Below, one piece after another: positions 40,115 through 47,725 of a stretch of DNA of 48,477 nt. Under the pieces are notes generated by a model, which did no database searches, had not been told where the DNA came from, and was given only the letters and a program-made list of their open reading frames with translations. Source of the stretch: a virus. The DNA lies in the IMG/VR virus record IMGVR_UViG_3300017917_002003, positions 1 through 48,477 of that record; one strand, given 5' to 3'. Within the stretch, counting starts at the first letter, position 1; each line of letters opens with the position of its first letter. Made by a program: the position numbers and the translations under genes.

Positions 40115-41861
40115 CAATAGTTATTCTGTCTACAAAGGATTTATTGTTTAGGAACGGAAATTGGAAATTTTCGAGCTTTAATGTGGTTGGTGTTTGTGAA
40201 ACTGTAACATCAAAATACACAGGATTCCAATAAACCATTGATACACCCTCTAATAAGCTGTTTGTAACTTTATTACGAGTATAAACTTGGTTTACGCCAT
40301 CAATATCTAAAAGTGTGGTGTTTAATTGTTGCATGTTTATTGACTGACCAAGCGTGTTTTTGGTTACAGAGAAGAAATCAACAATCGCATTCTGAATGTC
40401 ATTCTTTATACTAGAATCGCTTCTACGATTATTGGCGTCTTTTATAATGTATAACTCAGAATCGTTAATATCAGTTTTAGTTATTGTATTTTCGCTCTGA
40501 ACACAAATGTCAAATGCAATATAAACAGGGTCCGCAACAATAGTTTCAGAAGTTAATACCTGCTCATCACGAATTGTATCAATTATAAGTATTTTCTGTG
40601 ATGGAGTGAGGTAAGAAAGAGCGTTTTGAATAGTTTTCGGAACACAGAAAAGATAAACATTATTGAAAGCACATGAATCAGAGAAGTTAACTTGATTATA
40701 AAGTGCTCGGCTTTCAAATTGGGGCTTTGTTAAACCAATATTGTAGTAATATTTTAAGTATGAATCAAGATATTCTGGATTGTTCATAACTACCACATCC
40801 TGAACGATGTTGGAAAAGTTACTTTTCACAAAAGTTTCGTATGCTTTTTTAGTTGAAACGTTGAATTGAGAACGGAAAACACCCGGTGCATTCTTTCTTA
40901 TAGATGAAATGCTTTCTGGCTCTGTGAAATATGTGCTCGGGAACTTGTTGTCAAAGCTCAAAAACTGTATTTGAGCGTTTGTTAAGTATGTTACATTCTC
41001 TTGATTTAAAATTGGCTGTAAATTACTAGAAACAAGTTGAATCATTTTACGTCCGGTTAATCCTCCACTACCTATTTCACCATTGCTACCATTTGATACA
41101 AGATAGTAAATTAAAACACGGTTACTAGAATTTAATTGTTTACCATTGATACCGTCACCAAATTTAATTTCATATACTTTGTTTTCATTGAAGCGCAATT
41201 CATAACTTTTATCTTCTGAATTATTCAAATATAGAGATTGTGTCTTATCCCATTTCTCCCAAACATTATCGGTTTGAACGTAAACATCAATTGTAAAGTT
41301 ATCAACAAAAAGCGTGTCATCTACAGTTAGGTAAACAATCTCGTTTGGAGTTCCAGCAGGAGTGAAAATTGGAAATTCTGTAAAAGTACCTTGATAAAGA
41401 ACTGAATCATTTTCAATTCCATTTATTTTCTCAAGCGTTCCATTTGAAGCCTTTGTAAAAGATAAATCACTGCGTAAACTATAGTTTATTCCACCAACGG
41501 TGATGTTAGAATATCTTGGAATTGTATAAAATCCTGCATCCAAGTTATTAGCAGACATTGAAAATGAAACACTTGCTGTTTGATAACCAATTGGATTGTA
41601 ATTAAGCTCTTTAACAATTCTGTTCATGTTTTCATAAACGGTTGTTTCAGAGAATTGACCGTTTACAGAGTTTTGGTTGAGATAGTAAAGAAGAAGAGAG
41701 AAACTCATGGCAATAGAATCATTGATTGCTGCTAAGTTTGACCCTTCATAGTTTTGGTCTGTGAAAATTCCAGTCTGGTCTAATCTATCTTTTATTTTTT
41801 CTTTGATAGTTAAACCGTCAAATGCTACATATGCGTCTTTTGGTACTGGAAAATCGTTCAT
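40110..41861 (-). CDS. gp6: Baseplate wedge protein, T4 gp6-like (baseplate J family)
   Basis: A 583-aa protein (T4 gp6: 660 aa). The N-terminus follows the family: FDGLTIKEKIKDRLDQTGIF, DQNYEGSNLAAINDSIAMSF, LLLYYLNQNSVNGQFSETTV and VKELNYNPIGYQTASVSF. The middle has the baseplate-J type GDGINGKQL turn and ends in a region with VVMNNPEYLD and SVTKNTLGQSINMQQLNTTL, matching the C-terminal 'G.si....l...l..i.GV..v' element. gp6 dimers make the inner ring of the baseplate and control sheath contraction with gp25. ACTAAATA ends 5 nt before its ATG. Confidence 0.9.
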   Translation of the reverse strand: MNDFPVPKDAYVAFDGLTIKEKIKDRLDQTGIFTDQNYEGSNLAAINDSIAMSFSLLLYYLNQNSVNGQFSETTVYENMNRIVKELNYNPIGYQTASVSFSMSANNLDAGFYTIPRYSNITVGGINYSLRSDLSFTKASNGTLEKINGIENDSVLYQGTFTEFPIFTPAGTPNEIVYLTVDDTLFVDNFTIDVYVQTDNVWEKWDKTQSLYLNNSEDKSYELRFNENKVYEIKFGDGINGKQLNSSNRVLIYYLVSNGSNGEIGSGGLTGRKMIQLVSSNLQPILNQENVTYLTNAQIQFLSFDNKFPSTYFTEPESISSIRKNAPGVFRSQFNVSTKKAYETFVKSNFSNIVQDVVVMNNPEYLDSYLKYYYNIGLTKPQFESRALYNQVNFSDSCAFNNVYLFCVPKTIQNALSYLTPSQKILIIDTIRDEQVLTSETIVADPVYIAFDICVQSENTITKTDINDSELYIIKDANNRRSDSSIKNDIQNAIVDFFSVTKNTLGQSINMQQLNTTLLDIDGVNQVYTRNKVTNSLLEGVSMVYWNPVYFDVTVSQTPTTLKLENFQFPFLNNKSFVDRITIG

Positions 41862-41866
41862 AATAC

Positions 41867-41874
41867 TATTTAGT
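41867..41874 (-). promoter_or_regulatory. Late-type promoter box ACTAAATA
   Basis: Minus strand, 5 nt before ATG 41861, in the 13-bp gap after the ADP-ribosyltransferase-like gene. Confidence 0.55.
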
Positions 41875-42339
41875 TTACAATTTATTTATAACTTTGTCAG
41901 AATTCCAGATTACTATTTCTCTTAGGGTGTTATTGTTATAATAAAAAATGCCATCATAACCTTGAGGTATAGCACGGGAACTTATTTCCTTTCCTAAATA
42001 TCCTTTATTCTCTTCAACTCGTTCAACTAATTGCATTGCTTTTTCTTTTGACAGTCCTAGAATTTCTAATGCTTGAACACAAGGATGAACACGGGTATCA
42101 TGATACGAATTTATTTTTATCGGATTTTTAACGTCCAAATAAACCTCCGCTACACTGGCACCTGACTCAGTTGCATATCTCCATGCAAGTTCTTTATTTG
42201 GTGTGAAATAGGCACCTGTTCCTAAAGCTCCTCTTCCCATTTTTATAGGAGAAAAGCCATCCCATTTACCACCATGATAAACAGGACCGACTAATTCTCT
42301 ATTTTCAAAAAATAGTTTGTAGAAGCTACTAAAATTCAT
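41875..42339 (-). CDS. Tagged ADP-ribosyltransferase-like protein
   Basis: A 154-aa protein. After a leader MNFSSFYKLFFENRE it has a compact ART-fold pattern: YHGG (21-24), GALGTGAYFTPN (37-48), AWRYATESGASVAEVYLDVK (52-71), GYDGIFYY (127-134) and REIVIWN (140-146). The His of YHG, the Tyr of GAYFTP and Glu141 could form an H-Y-E type NAD-binding triad. T4 packages its ART, Alt, in the head and injects it to modify host RNA polymerase; the leader here suggests the same delivery. It sits between a virion protein and gp6 in a baseplate operon, starting within the previous stop region. Catalytic activity is untested. Confidence 0.8.
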   Translation of the reverse strand: MNFSSFYKLFFENRELVGPVYHGGKWDGFSPIKMGRGALGTGAYFTPNKELAWRYATESGASVAEVYLDVKNPIKINSYHDTRVHPCVQALEILGLSKEKAMQLVERVEENKGYLGKEISSRAIPQGYDGIFYYNNNTLREIVIWNSDKVINKL

Positions 42340-42857
42340 TAGTTATTTCCGCCTTTTGTTCTTGTTCCTTTTGGTTGTTCACCTTTATTATATTCGTTTT
42401 CTAACTTTTCGTCTTTAACGATTTTATTTTGCTGAACAATAGAAGGATCAATTGGTTGCTGCATCACATACATTGGTTCAACAGTCATTGTTAAAATGCT
42501 TGTAGGAACAGTGATAGGAGCATAGTAAAGACCGGGAACCTTATGAGAAACAAGGTCAGCTTCCTCAAAGTTATTAGGAGCGGTTTCAGAAATATATGCA
42601 GAAGTAGGTTTTACGATTTTAAGAGCGGAAACGTAAAAAACTGTTTCATTTTTTGACATAAGAACCAACTGATTATAGAAAGGTTCGCCTCTCTTCATAA
42701 TTAATTCTCTTTTAATGTCAGGATTTTTAATAGCTTTAGGACAAATGACTACAAAACTGCCTCCACGAATGGAAGTTGGGTTGTAATGTTCTAATACAGG
42801 CTGAAAAAGTTCCTCTGGATTGTATTTTTCTAAAAGTTCTTGGGTTTTACTATTCAT
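42339..42857 (-). CDS. Probable virion-associated protein, unknown function
   Basis: A 172-aa protein I do not recognise. It has an N-terminal helix (NSKTQELLEKYNPEELFQPV), beta-rich middle (GGSFVVICPKAI, NETVFYVSALKIV, YYAPITVPTSILTMTVEPMY) and a Lys/Gly-rich, probably disordered end (EYNKGEQPKGTRTKGGNN). The leader common to other small proteins here is absent. It starts 5 nt after AGTAAATA and its stop shares a base with the ART-like ATG. Its position at the head of the gp6 operon suggests a baseplate or tail-assembly role. Confidence 0.72.
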   Translation of the reverse strand: MNSKTQELLEKYNPEELFQPVLEHYNPTSIRGGSFVVICPKAIKNPDIKRELIMKRGEPFYNQLVLMSKNETVFYVSALKIVKPTSAYISETAPNNFEEADLVSHKVPGLYYAPITVPTSILTMTVEPMYVMQQPIDPSIVQQNKIVKDEKLENEYNKGEQPKGTRTKGGNN

Positions 42858-42862
42858 AGTTA

Positions 42863-42892
42863 TATTTACTTATTTTTCTGTCAGGATAAATA
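42863..42892. promoter_or_regulatory. Divergent pair of late-type promoter boxes
   Basis: AGTAAATA on the minus strand (42870-42863) is 5 nt before ATG 42857. GATAAATA on the plus strand (42885-42892) is 6 nt before ATG 42899. The intergenic region is 41 bp. Confidence 0.6.
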
Positions 42893-42898
42893 GATTTT

Positions 42899-43366
42899 AT
42901 GATTAATGTTACAAATTTGACAAGCAAAAGTGCGGGAAGAAATTATGTCTTTTCAGATTTGGATTTAAATTTTCAACAAAAGCAAATATCTGGAAATCGT
43001 AAAAATAACGATATAGCCAGTGGAATTGATGTAGTGGTTAGTTTGGATTCCGAAGCTGTTAAAAATTCCATTCGTAATATTCTGTTTCAAAAAAGATACC
43101 TTACAAATTTTGATATAAATTTAAAAAGTTACATTGGTCAGAACATCTCTACATTAAGAGGACAGCTTCTAGGAGAACAAATTGAAAAAGGAATGGCATT
43201 ATATGAACCAAGAGCCAAAGTTGAAAAAATATTCGTAGCTACAAACGAAGATCAAAATTCATATTATATTTCTATGATTTTACGACTTATTAATTTTGAA
43301 AATAAACTTCTTTTATTAAATTCTACTCTTGATAGAAATGGCACATTTACTTTTATAAATAACTAA
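42899..43366 (+). CDS. gp25: Baseplate wedge protein, T4 gp25-like
   Basis: A 155-aa protein (T4 gp25: 132 aa) of the gpW/gp25 family. The pattern YVFSDLDLNFQQ, DIASGIDVVVSLDSEAVKNS, IRNILFQKRYLTNFDINLKS, then LYEPRAKVEKIFV and YYISMILRL is typical: 'DlDl.F.......d......aVkqsIrnlL.t..gerlf.p.fGs' and 'yEPRv.v..v'. gp25 sits at the junction of the baseplate inner ring and the sheath and starts sheath assembly. Its terminal codons contain the TATAAATA box of the next gene. Confidence 0.9.
   Translation: MINVTNLTSKSAGRNYVFSDLDLNFQQKQISGNRKNNDIASGIDVVVSLDSEAVKNSIRNILFQKRYLTNFDINLKSYIGQNISTLRGQLLGEQIEKGMALYEPRAKVEKIFVATNEDQNSYYISMILRLINFENKLLLLNSTLDRNGTFTFINN
43354..43361 (+). promoter_or_regulatory. 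Late-type promoter box TATAAATA
   Basis: Embedded in the last codons of the gp25 gene, 7 nt before ATG 43369. Confidence 0.55.
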
Positions 43367-43368
43367 AA

Positions 43369-45243
43369 ATGATTCAAATCACTCCATTATCCGGTTATAA
43401 GAATGTCACTACATTTAGCTTTGTAGTTTCTCCAACAGCAGAAGATGCTTTTGTTAATTGGGGTGATGGAAATTTCGATTACGGGTCTACTGCATCACAC
43501 GTTTTCTCTTCTATTAGACTTTTCAACTCTTATGGTGGAAGTTGCGGTTCAACATCAGCATTTTCTCTTAGTGTATACGATGGAGAGTTTTTCAAAGACA
43601 AAATTTCTGTTGAAAGAAATGCAATTTCGTCAATAGTTTCATGTCCTTTCTCATTTACAATAAATTTATCATCTGTTAATGAGAGAAATACTGTTATTCT
43701 TTATGCTAGTGGAAGTCAATCCTCTCCGTATATTTCCGAAAGAAACTTTTGGAGCCATTTAAATCCTGAATGGGAATTCCGAGTAAATGGAAATCCTGTT
43801 TCTGAAATAGAATTGGTTGGAACGCCTGTTTATTCGGGAACAAATTTATTGGGATACTCCTCATCATCTGCTGTTGAATTTTTAGACGACATGCCCGGTA
43901 ATCCTGTTTTATTCTTTACAGTGGTAAAGAAAGAAGGAGACATTCCAATCAATTCTCGCGTTTATTCTGCATTCTCACATTCGATTTGTGCTGTAACTCC
44001 TGATACTTTGTATATCACATCTGATGGTATTAATCCTCTCAACGAAATACAATGGGCTGATAAAGATATTCCGTATGTTATAAGTGTTGGTAGTTCACAA
44101 AATTCTTGTACAAACATTTTACATTATCTTTCTGGTAACATAACAGGAATAAATTTCCGTGCAGATTGTGTTGGATTAGAAACGAGCGCATTTCAATATA
44201 ATGTAGCCTCAATAAATCTCAAAGATGAAAACTGTTTTCCAACAGGAGGTTATATACTATCATCTTTTTACTATCCCGGTTCTTCATTACCTCCCATCAC
44301 AGTAACTAATAACTTGGACGCTTGTGAAAACAATTATGATAAGTTGGAGTTTTATAAAACACGCTATACACCACAAGGAGTTACGCTTTCTGCAAGTGGA
44401 ACCTTCTCTTATGATGGAAACACTTATGTTTTAAGTGGAGTTTCAGATAAATTTGACATCCTAGCATTTGAAAATCGTCACGCTTTTTATAGAAAAGGTG
44501 AAGATTATAATGTTTATGAAGTTTTGAAAACTGCTCTTCCATTTGACTTAGAACAGTATCAGAATTTTAACGCTTATCTCTCTGCAATTGCTGGTGAAGG
44601 TGATTCTTTAGGTGTTGCATATGACAAAATTTCTAATTTTGTAAAAGATCATAGTGATGTTGATGTTTGCACATATGATGCACTAATAAACAAATCAAAA
44701 ATGCTTGATTCTGGAATAGAAGATTTTGGTCTTCAAATGCCAGAGGAGTTAAAAAGAATTTTTAATTTCGCTACAATTCCTCTTCAAAAATTAATCGGAA
44801 GTAGATGTGTATGTAATACAAATTTTGTTGCTTGTAATGGTTGTGCAGGTAGTAACATTTGTACAATTTGTAAATTTGATAAAAGAAGCAACATTGGCTC
44901 TCAAATAACATTAACAGACTATATATCAGCAGGAGAAACAATTCTTTACAGAGAAGCTGGAGGCGAATTATACAATTTTTACAATGTTCAGGCTCAGAAT
45001 TCAAGTGTTTATTCACTACAGACTCTTTCTGCTGAACCATTCTACACCAACGGAATAACAAACTACTGCTTTTTCAAATGGGATTCAACTCCTCAAAACA
45101 ATCCAGTTCAAAGTGTTGTTAATTATAAAGACGAACGAAACTTACTAAATCCATCTTTATCTTCTAATGAAGACTGGTACGCAGACAATGGCGTTGTTGA
45201 AGAAATGTTTAATTATATTTTAACCAAAAATCTCTTGGATTAA
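43369..45243 (+). CDS. Baseplate-region protein with PKD-like N-terminus
   Basis: A 624-aa protein next to gp25. The first 60 residues resemble a PKD/Ig-like fold (TFSFVVSPTAEDAFVNWGDG, then a HVFSS end), a module often used for binding. Residues about 390-500 are helical (FDLEQYQNFNAYLSAIAGEG, FVKDHSDVDVCTYDALINKS). A Cys-rich cluster follows (CVCNTNFVACNGC, NICTICKF; about 483-505), which may bind zinc or form disulphides. The C-terminus (VVEEMFNYILTKNLL) is helical. It probably belongs to the baseplate by position; a gp53-type wedge role is possible, but I see no clear match. It overlaps the convergent next gene at the stop codons. Confidence 0.72.
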   Translation: MIQITPLSGYKNVTTFSFVVSPTAEDAFVNWGDGNFDYGSTASHVFSSIRLFNSYGGSCGSTSAFSLSVYDGEFFKDKISVERNAISSIVSCPFSFTINLSSVNERNTVILYASGSQSSPYISERNFWSHLNPEWEFRVNGNPVSEIELVGTPVYSGTNLLGYSSSSAVEFLDDMPGNPVLFFTVVKKEGDIPINSRVYSAFSHSICAVTPDTLYITSDGINPLNEIQWADKDIPYVISVGSSQNSCTNILHYLSGNITGINFRADCVGLETSAFQYNVASINLKDENCFPTGGYILSSFYYPGSSLPPITVTNNLDACENNYDKLEFYKTRYTPQGVTLSASGTFSYDGNTYVLSGVSDKFDILAFENRHAFYRKGEDYNVYEVLKTALPFDLEQYQNFNAYLSAIAGEGDSLGVAYDKISNFVKDHSDVDVCTYDALINKSKMLDSGIEDFGLQMPEELKRIFNFATIPLQKLIGSRCVCNTNFVACNGCAGSNICTICKFDKRSNIGSQITLTDYISAGETILYREAGGELYNFYNVQAQNSSVYSLQTLSAEPFYTNGITNYCFFKWDSTPQNNPVQSVVNYKDERNLLNPSLSSNEDWYADNGVVEEMFNYILTKNLLD

Positions 45244-45626
45244 TTTATAATTTTATTAGCTTCTTCATGAGTTCCTACCCAATTAACATAGAATGTATCG
45301 TTTTCAATAAATCCGAGTGCTCTTGGGGCTGTTCTACCTCTTAATTTAAGAATAACATCAGACCGAACGCCTTTTCTTCTGGTATAGCCTTGATATGTAT
45401 CTTTTTCGTAAATTCTTTGGGTTTTGTAGGTATCCCAATCTCTTATAGCCATTCGTAATGCATCAGCAGGATCAAATCTTCCCGGTCTATTTTTTGCTAA
45501 AATTTTCTCTGCATCAGAATTAGGAATTACAACAATCTTACTTGGCGGTCTTGCTAAAACTGCATAATTTTCAGAGAGAATGTTTTCTAATAATTGTTCA
45601 ACTATACTGTCGAATTGTTGTGTCAT
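45240..45626 (-). CDS. Tagged small protein with HigB-like C-terminus
   Basis: A 128-aa basic protein beginning MTQQFDSIVEQLLENILSEN, a strong match to the shared leader. The C-terminal segment ALGFIENDTFYVNWVGTHEE with ANKI (104-126) recalls the closing strand of HigB/RelE-type mRNA interferases, 'v.fi....vyi.wvGTH.eYdki', and the basic middle (YTRRKGVRSDVILKLRGRTA) would suit RNA binding. If real, this would be a packaged nuclease-like effector, but the resemblance covers only a short stretch. LSE at 17-19 is a candidate cleavage site. The start lies 5 nt after AATAAATA. Confidence 0.72.
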   Translation of the reverse strand: MTQQFDSIVEQLLENILSENYAVLARPPSKIVVIPNSDAEKILAKNRPGRFDPADALRMAIRDWDTYKTQRIYEKDTYQGYTRRKGVRSDVILKLRGRTAPRALGFIENDTFYVNWVGTHEEANKIIN

Positions 45627-45631
45627 ACATG

Positions 45632-45649
45632 TATTTATTGTAATAAATA
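45632..45649. promoter_or_regulatory. Divergent pair of late-type promoter boxes
   Basis: AATAAATA on the minus strand (45639-45632) and on the plus strand (45642-45649), separated by 2 bp and each exactly 5 nt from its start codon (ATG 45626 minus, ATG 45655 plus). The intergenic region is 28 bp. Confidence 0.68.
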
Positions 45650-45654
45650 AAAGT

Positions 45655-46194
45655 ATGAAATTTCAACAATTATACGATGTAGTAAAAGAAGATTTTGATA
45701 GTTCTGATGAAAGCGTAGAAAGTATCTTAACTATTTTAAGTAATCACCCGAAAGAAAAAATAGCATTTTTAGACGGTCCAGTTATAATAAAATCTACAAA
45801 ATATGAACAAAATCCCGAATCTTTTACATTTGATAAACCAAAAGGATTTTGGTATGCGCAAGGCGGTGCATGGGCAGAGTATATGAAAAGATTTGAACAA
45901 GAAAGATTTGAAGATTATCACTACATCGCCTCACTAAACATAAATTATTCAAATGTTTTAAAAATTGATACTCAAAGAAAATTCCAAGATTTTCACGACA
46001 CCTATCTTGTAAAAAGAAAGTTTGGACCCGCTATAGACTGGAAACGTGTATCAAATGAATATAAAGGAATTGAAATAATTCCATACTTTCCAGAATTTCG
46101 ACGTACTCATCTTTGGTACAATATGTGGGATTTGGCAAGCGGTTGTATTTGGGATTTGAGCGCAATCAAAGGATACGAAATAATCCATAAATAA
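45655..46194 (+). CDS. Tagged protein of the KPKGFWYA...SGCIWD type, possible ART-like
   Basis: A 179-aa protein beginning MKFQQLYDVVKEDFD. The body has KPKGFWYAQGGAWAEYMKRF (61-80), YHYIASLNINYSNVLKIDT (88-106), IDWKRVSNEYKGIEIIPY (127-144) and WDLASGCIWDLSAIKG (158-173). I recognise this pattern from uncharacterised proteins of bacteria, viruses and plants; its layout (GFWYa turn, 'vL.i', final SGCIWD) recalls ADP-ribosyltransferase folds, but this is not certain. It starts 5 nt after AATAAATA; an ATG at 45580 is in frame but lies inside the divergent gene. It leads a plus-strand run of tagged genes to the window edge. Confidence 0.8.
   Translation: MKFQQLYDVVKEDFDSSDESVESILTILSNHPKEKIAFLDGPVIIKSTKYEQNPESFTFDKPKGFWYAQGGAWAEYMKRFEQERFEDYHYIASLNINYSNVLKIDTQRKFQDFHDTYLVKRKFGPAIDWKRVSNEYKGIEIIPYFPEFRRTHLWYNMWDLASGCIWDLSAIKGYEIIHK
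46186..46193 (+). promoter_or_regulatory. Late-type promoter box CATAAATA
   Basis: Embedded in the last codons of the previous gene and ending exactly 5 nt before ATG 46199. Confidence 0.62.
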
Positions 46195-46198
46195 CTTT

Positions 46199-47215
46199 AT
46201 GAAGTTTTCAAAGTATTATAGTTTAGTTTCTGAAATGATTTTCCGTCACAATAATAGTGATGGAAAATACATTATAGCATGGAAAGATGGCATTTGGAGA
46301 ATATCTGATGAGGAAGATGAGGAAACGTATAAAAAATTATGCGAAGATTTAAAATTTGATGAAAAAATAGACAATATCTTCGGCATAATAGAATATATCG
46401 AAAACGATAGACCTGATATTTTTGTTGGAACAGTTCAAGGAAAGGAGGAGCTACATCCGTATTTTAAAAGCTCATTTACATATGGTCCAGATTCACCACT
46501 AATAAGAAAGATTATGAAGATTCTTGGTCTTTCTCTTTATGTAGATACCAGTGGAGACGAAGAAAGTACAGATGTAACTTATGTTGATAAAGAAATACCA
46601 CATTATCCACAATTTGCATATCACGGAACAACTGTTTCCGCAGCATTAAAAATAATTAAATTTGGTCTTAGACCCGACAATGACATTGAAAATTGGAAGT
46701 TTAAATTTTATGATAGAGTGTTTCTTACAACACGTAAAATTGATGCGATATTTCATGCTAATAATGCAGCAAACAAACAAAAATCTCTTCCAATAATATT
46801 TCGTTTCAAAATACCCGATCCGAGATTAATCGCATTAGATTATGACGTAGCAGTTTCTTTTGGCGAATTAGATAAAGAACCGTCTTATAAACAGATAAGA
46901 TCATTGTACCCACACAATCACCTCGAAGTTGTAAAAGGAAGTATCGTCAAAAAAATGTCTCCAAAAACAGATTTTACAAGAGCAACAGGAACATTTTCTT
47001 ATAGAGGAAGAATTCCTGCATCATTTATAGATGAGATGGGCTACAGAAACGGAGAATTTGATATAATGGATACCGAATCATATTTAACAACAGAAAATAT
47101 GATTAATGTTTACGATTTAAATGACATGAGAGAGGTGTTGGAAAAATTAGAAGAATTTAATTTTTATGATCCAACAATGGATTATGATGAATATTCAGAA
47201 CAATGGGAGGATTAA
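46199..47215 (+). CDS. Tagged ADP-ribosyltransferase-like protein (PARP/KptA-like)
   Basis: A 338-aa protein with leader MKFSKYYSLVSEMIF. The catalytic-looking region is FAYHGTTVSAALKIIKFGLR (139-158), VFLTTRKIDAIFHA (174-187), PIIFRFKIP (198-206) and SYRGRIPASFI (267-277). 'YHGT....a..I...GL', a downstream 'vfLt....a..ya' turn and a closing 'G.IP..fI' strand are the pattern of KptA/PARP-like NAD-using enzymes. The N-terminal 130 residues and acidic C-terminus are unassigned. With T4 Alt as a guide, it may be an injected modifier of host proteins or RNA. It ends 2 nt before the Nudix ATG. Confidence 0.82.
   Translation: MKFSKYYSLVSEMIFRHNNSDGKYIIAWKDGIWRISDEEDEETYKKLCEDLKFDEKIDNIFGIIEYIENDRPDIFVGTVQGKEELHPYFKSSFTYGPDSPLIRKIMKILGLSLYVDTSGDEESTDVTYVDKEIPHYPQFAYHGTTVSAALKIIKFGLRPDNDIENWKFKFYDRVFLTTRKIDAIFHANNAANKQKSLPIIFRFKIPDPRLIALDYDVAVSFGELDKEPSYKQIRSLYPHNHLEVVKGSIVKKMSPKTDFTRATGTFSYRGRIPASFIDEMGYRNGEFDIMDTESYLTTENMINVYDLNDMREVLEKLEEFNFYDPTMDYDEYSEQWED
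47205..47210 (+). promoter_or_regulatory. Shine-Dalgarno site deciding the Nudix start
   Basis: GGGAGG inside the final codons of the upstream ART-like gene, 7 nt before ATG 47218. It is one of the few clear ribosome binding sites in the window and belongs to an operon-internal gene that lacks a promoter box. Confidence 0.7.
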
Positions 47216-47217
47216 AT

Positions 47218-47724
47218 ATGACATTTAAAAAATTTTACAGATTAAAACTAGAATCCATTGAGGACGAAATACGTTCTCAAAATGGTGAATATCATTTGGG
47301 TAGTGGTGAAAACCCCATGTTTTTTGGAAACAAAGGTGCAGGAGTTTTAGTTTATTGTCAAAAAACTAACCGATTTCTTTTAGGATTACGCTCTAATCTT
47401 GTTAATGAACCCGGTACATGGGGAACTTTTGGCGGAAAAATAGAAGGAGATATTGATCCTAAAGCCGCAGCATTAAGAGAATTAACAGAAGAAACAGATT
47501 ATAGCGGACCTATAAATTTAATTCATTTTGATACATTCAAAAGTGGAAGTTTTCATTTTTTTAATTTTTTAGGAGTTGTAGACGAAGAATTTACTCCAAG
47601 ATTAGATTGGGAAAACGAAGATGCACAATGGTTTTCATCCGATGAATTTCCAAGAAACTTACACTTTGGATTGCGCAGATTGATTCCTCATTTAGGAGTT
47701 GTAATTTCAAGATTAAATAGTTAA
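47218..47724 (+). CDS. Tagged Nudix hydrolase
   Basis: A 168-aa Nudix-fold enzyme. The leader MTFKKFYRLKLESIEDE precedes a Nudix domain from about residue 38 (GNKGAGVLVYCQKTNRFLLG, WGTFGGKIE). The Nudix box at 72-93 keeps the metal-binding RELTEE core (87-92), but the usual Glu at the E-x7-R position is Ile, so activity may be altered. Such enzymes cleave nucleoside diphosphates linked to another group, including ADP-ribose, NAD or RNA caps. Being next to ART-like genes suggests handling of NAD or ADP-ribose products. I chose ATG 47218, 7 nt after GGGAGG, over 47203, which lies inside the previous gene and would bury the leader. Confidence 0.88.
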   Translation: MTFKKFYRLKLESIEDEIRSQNGEYHLGSGENPMFFGNKGAGVLVYCQKTNRFLLGLRSNLVNEPGTWGTFGGKIEGDIDPKAAALRELTEETDYSGPINLIHFDTFKSGSFHFFNFLGVVDEEFTPRLDWENEDAQWFSSDEFPRNLHFGLRRLIPHLGVVISRLNS

Positions 47725-47725
47725 A

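Noticed and set aside
45580-45654. Upstream ATG for the gene ending at 46194
   Set aside because: It lies inside the divergent minus-strand gene and would place the promoter box within the coding region; ATG 45655 puts the leader motif at the N-terminus.
47203-47217. Upstream ATG of the Nudix gene
   Set aside because: It falls within the end of the previous gene and before the GGGAGG site; ATG 47218 has correct Shine-Dalgarno spacing.
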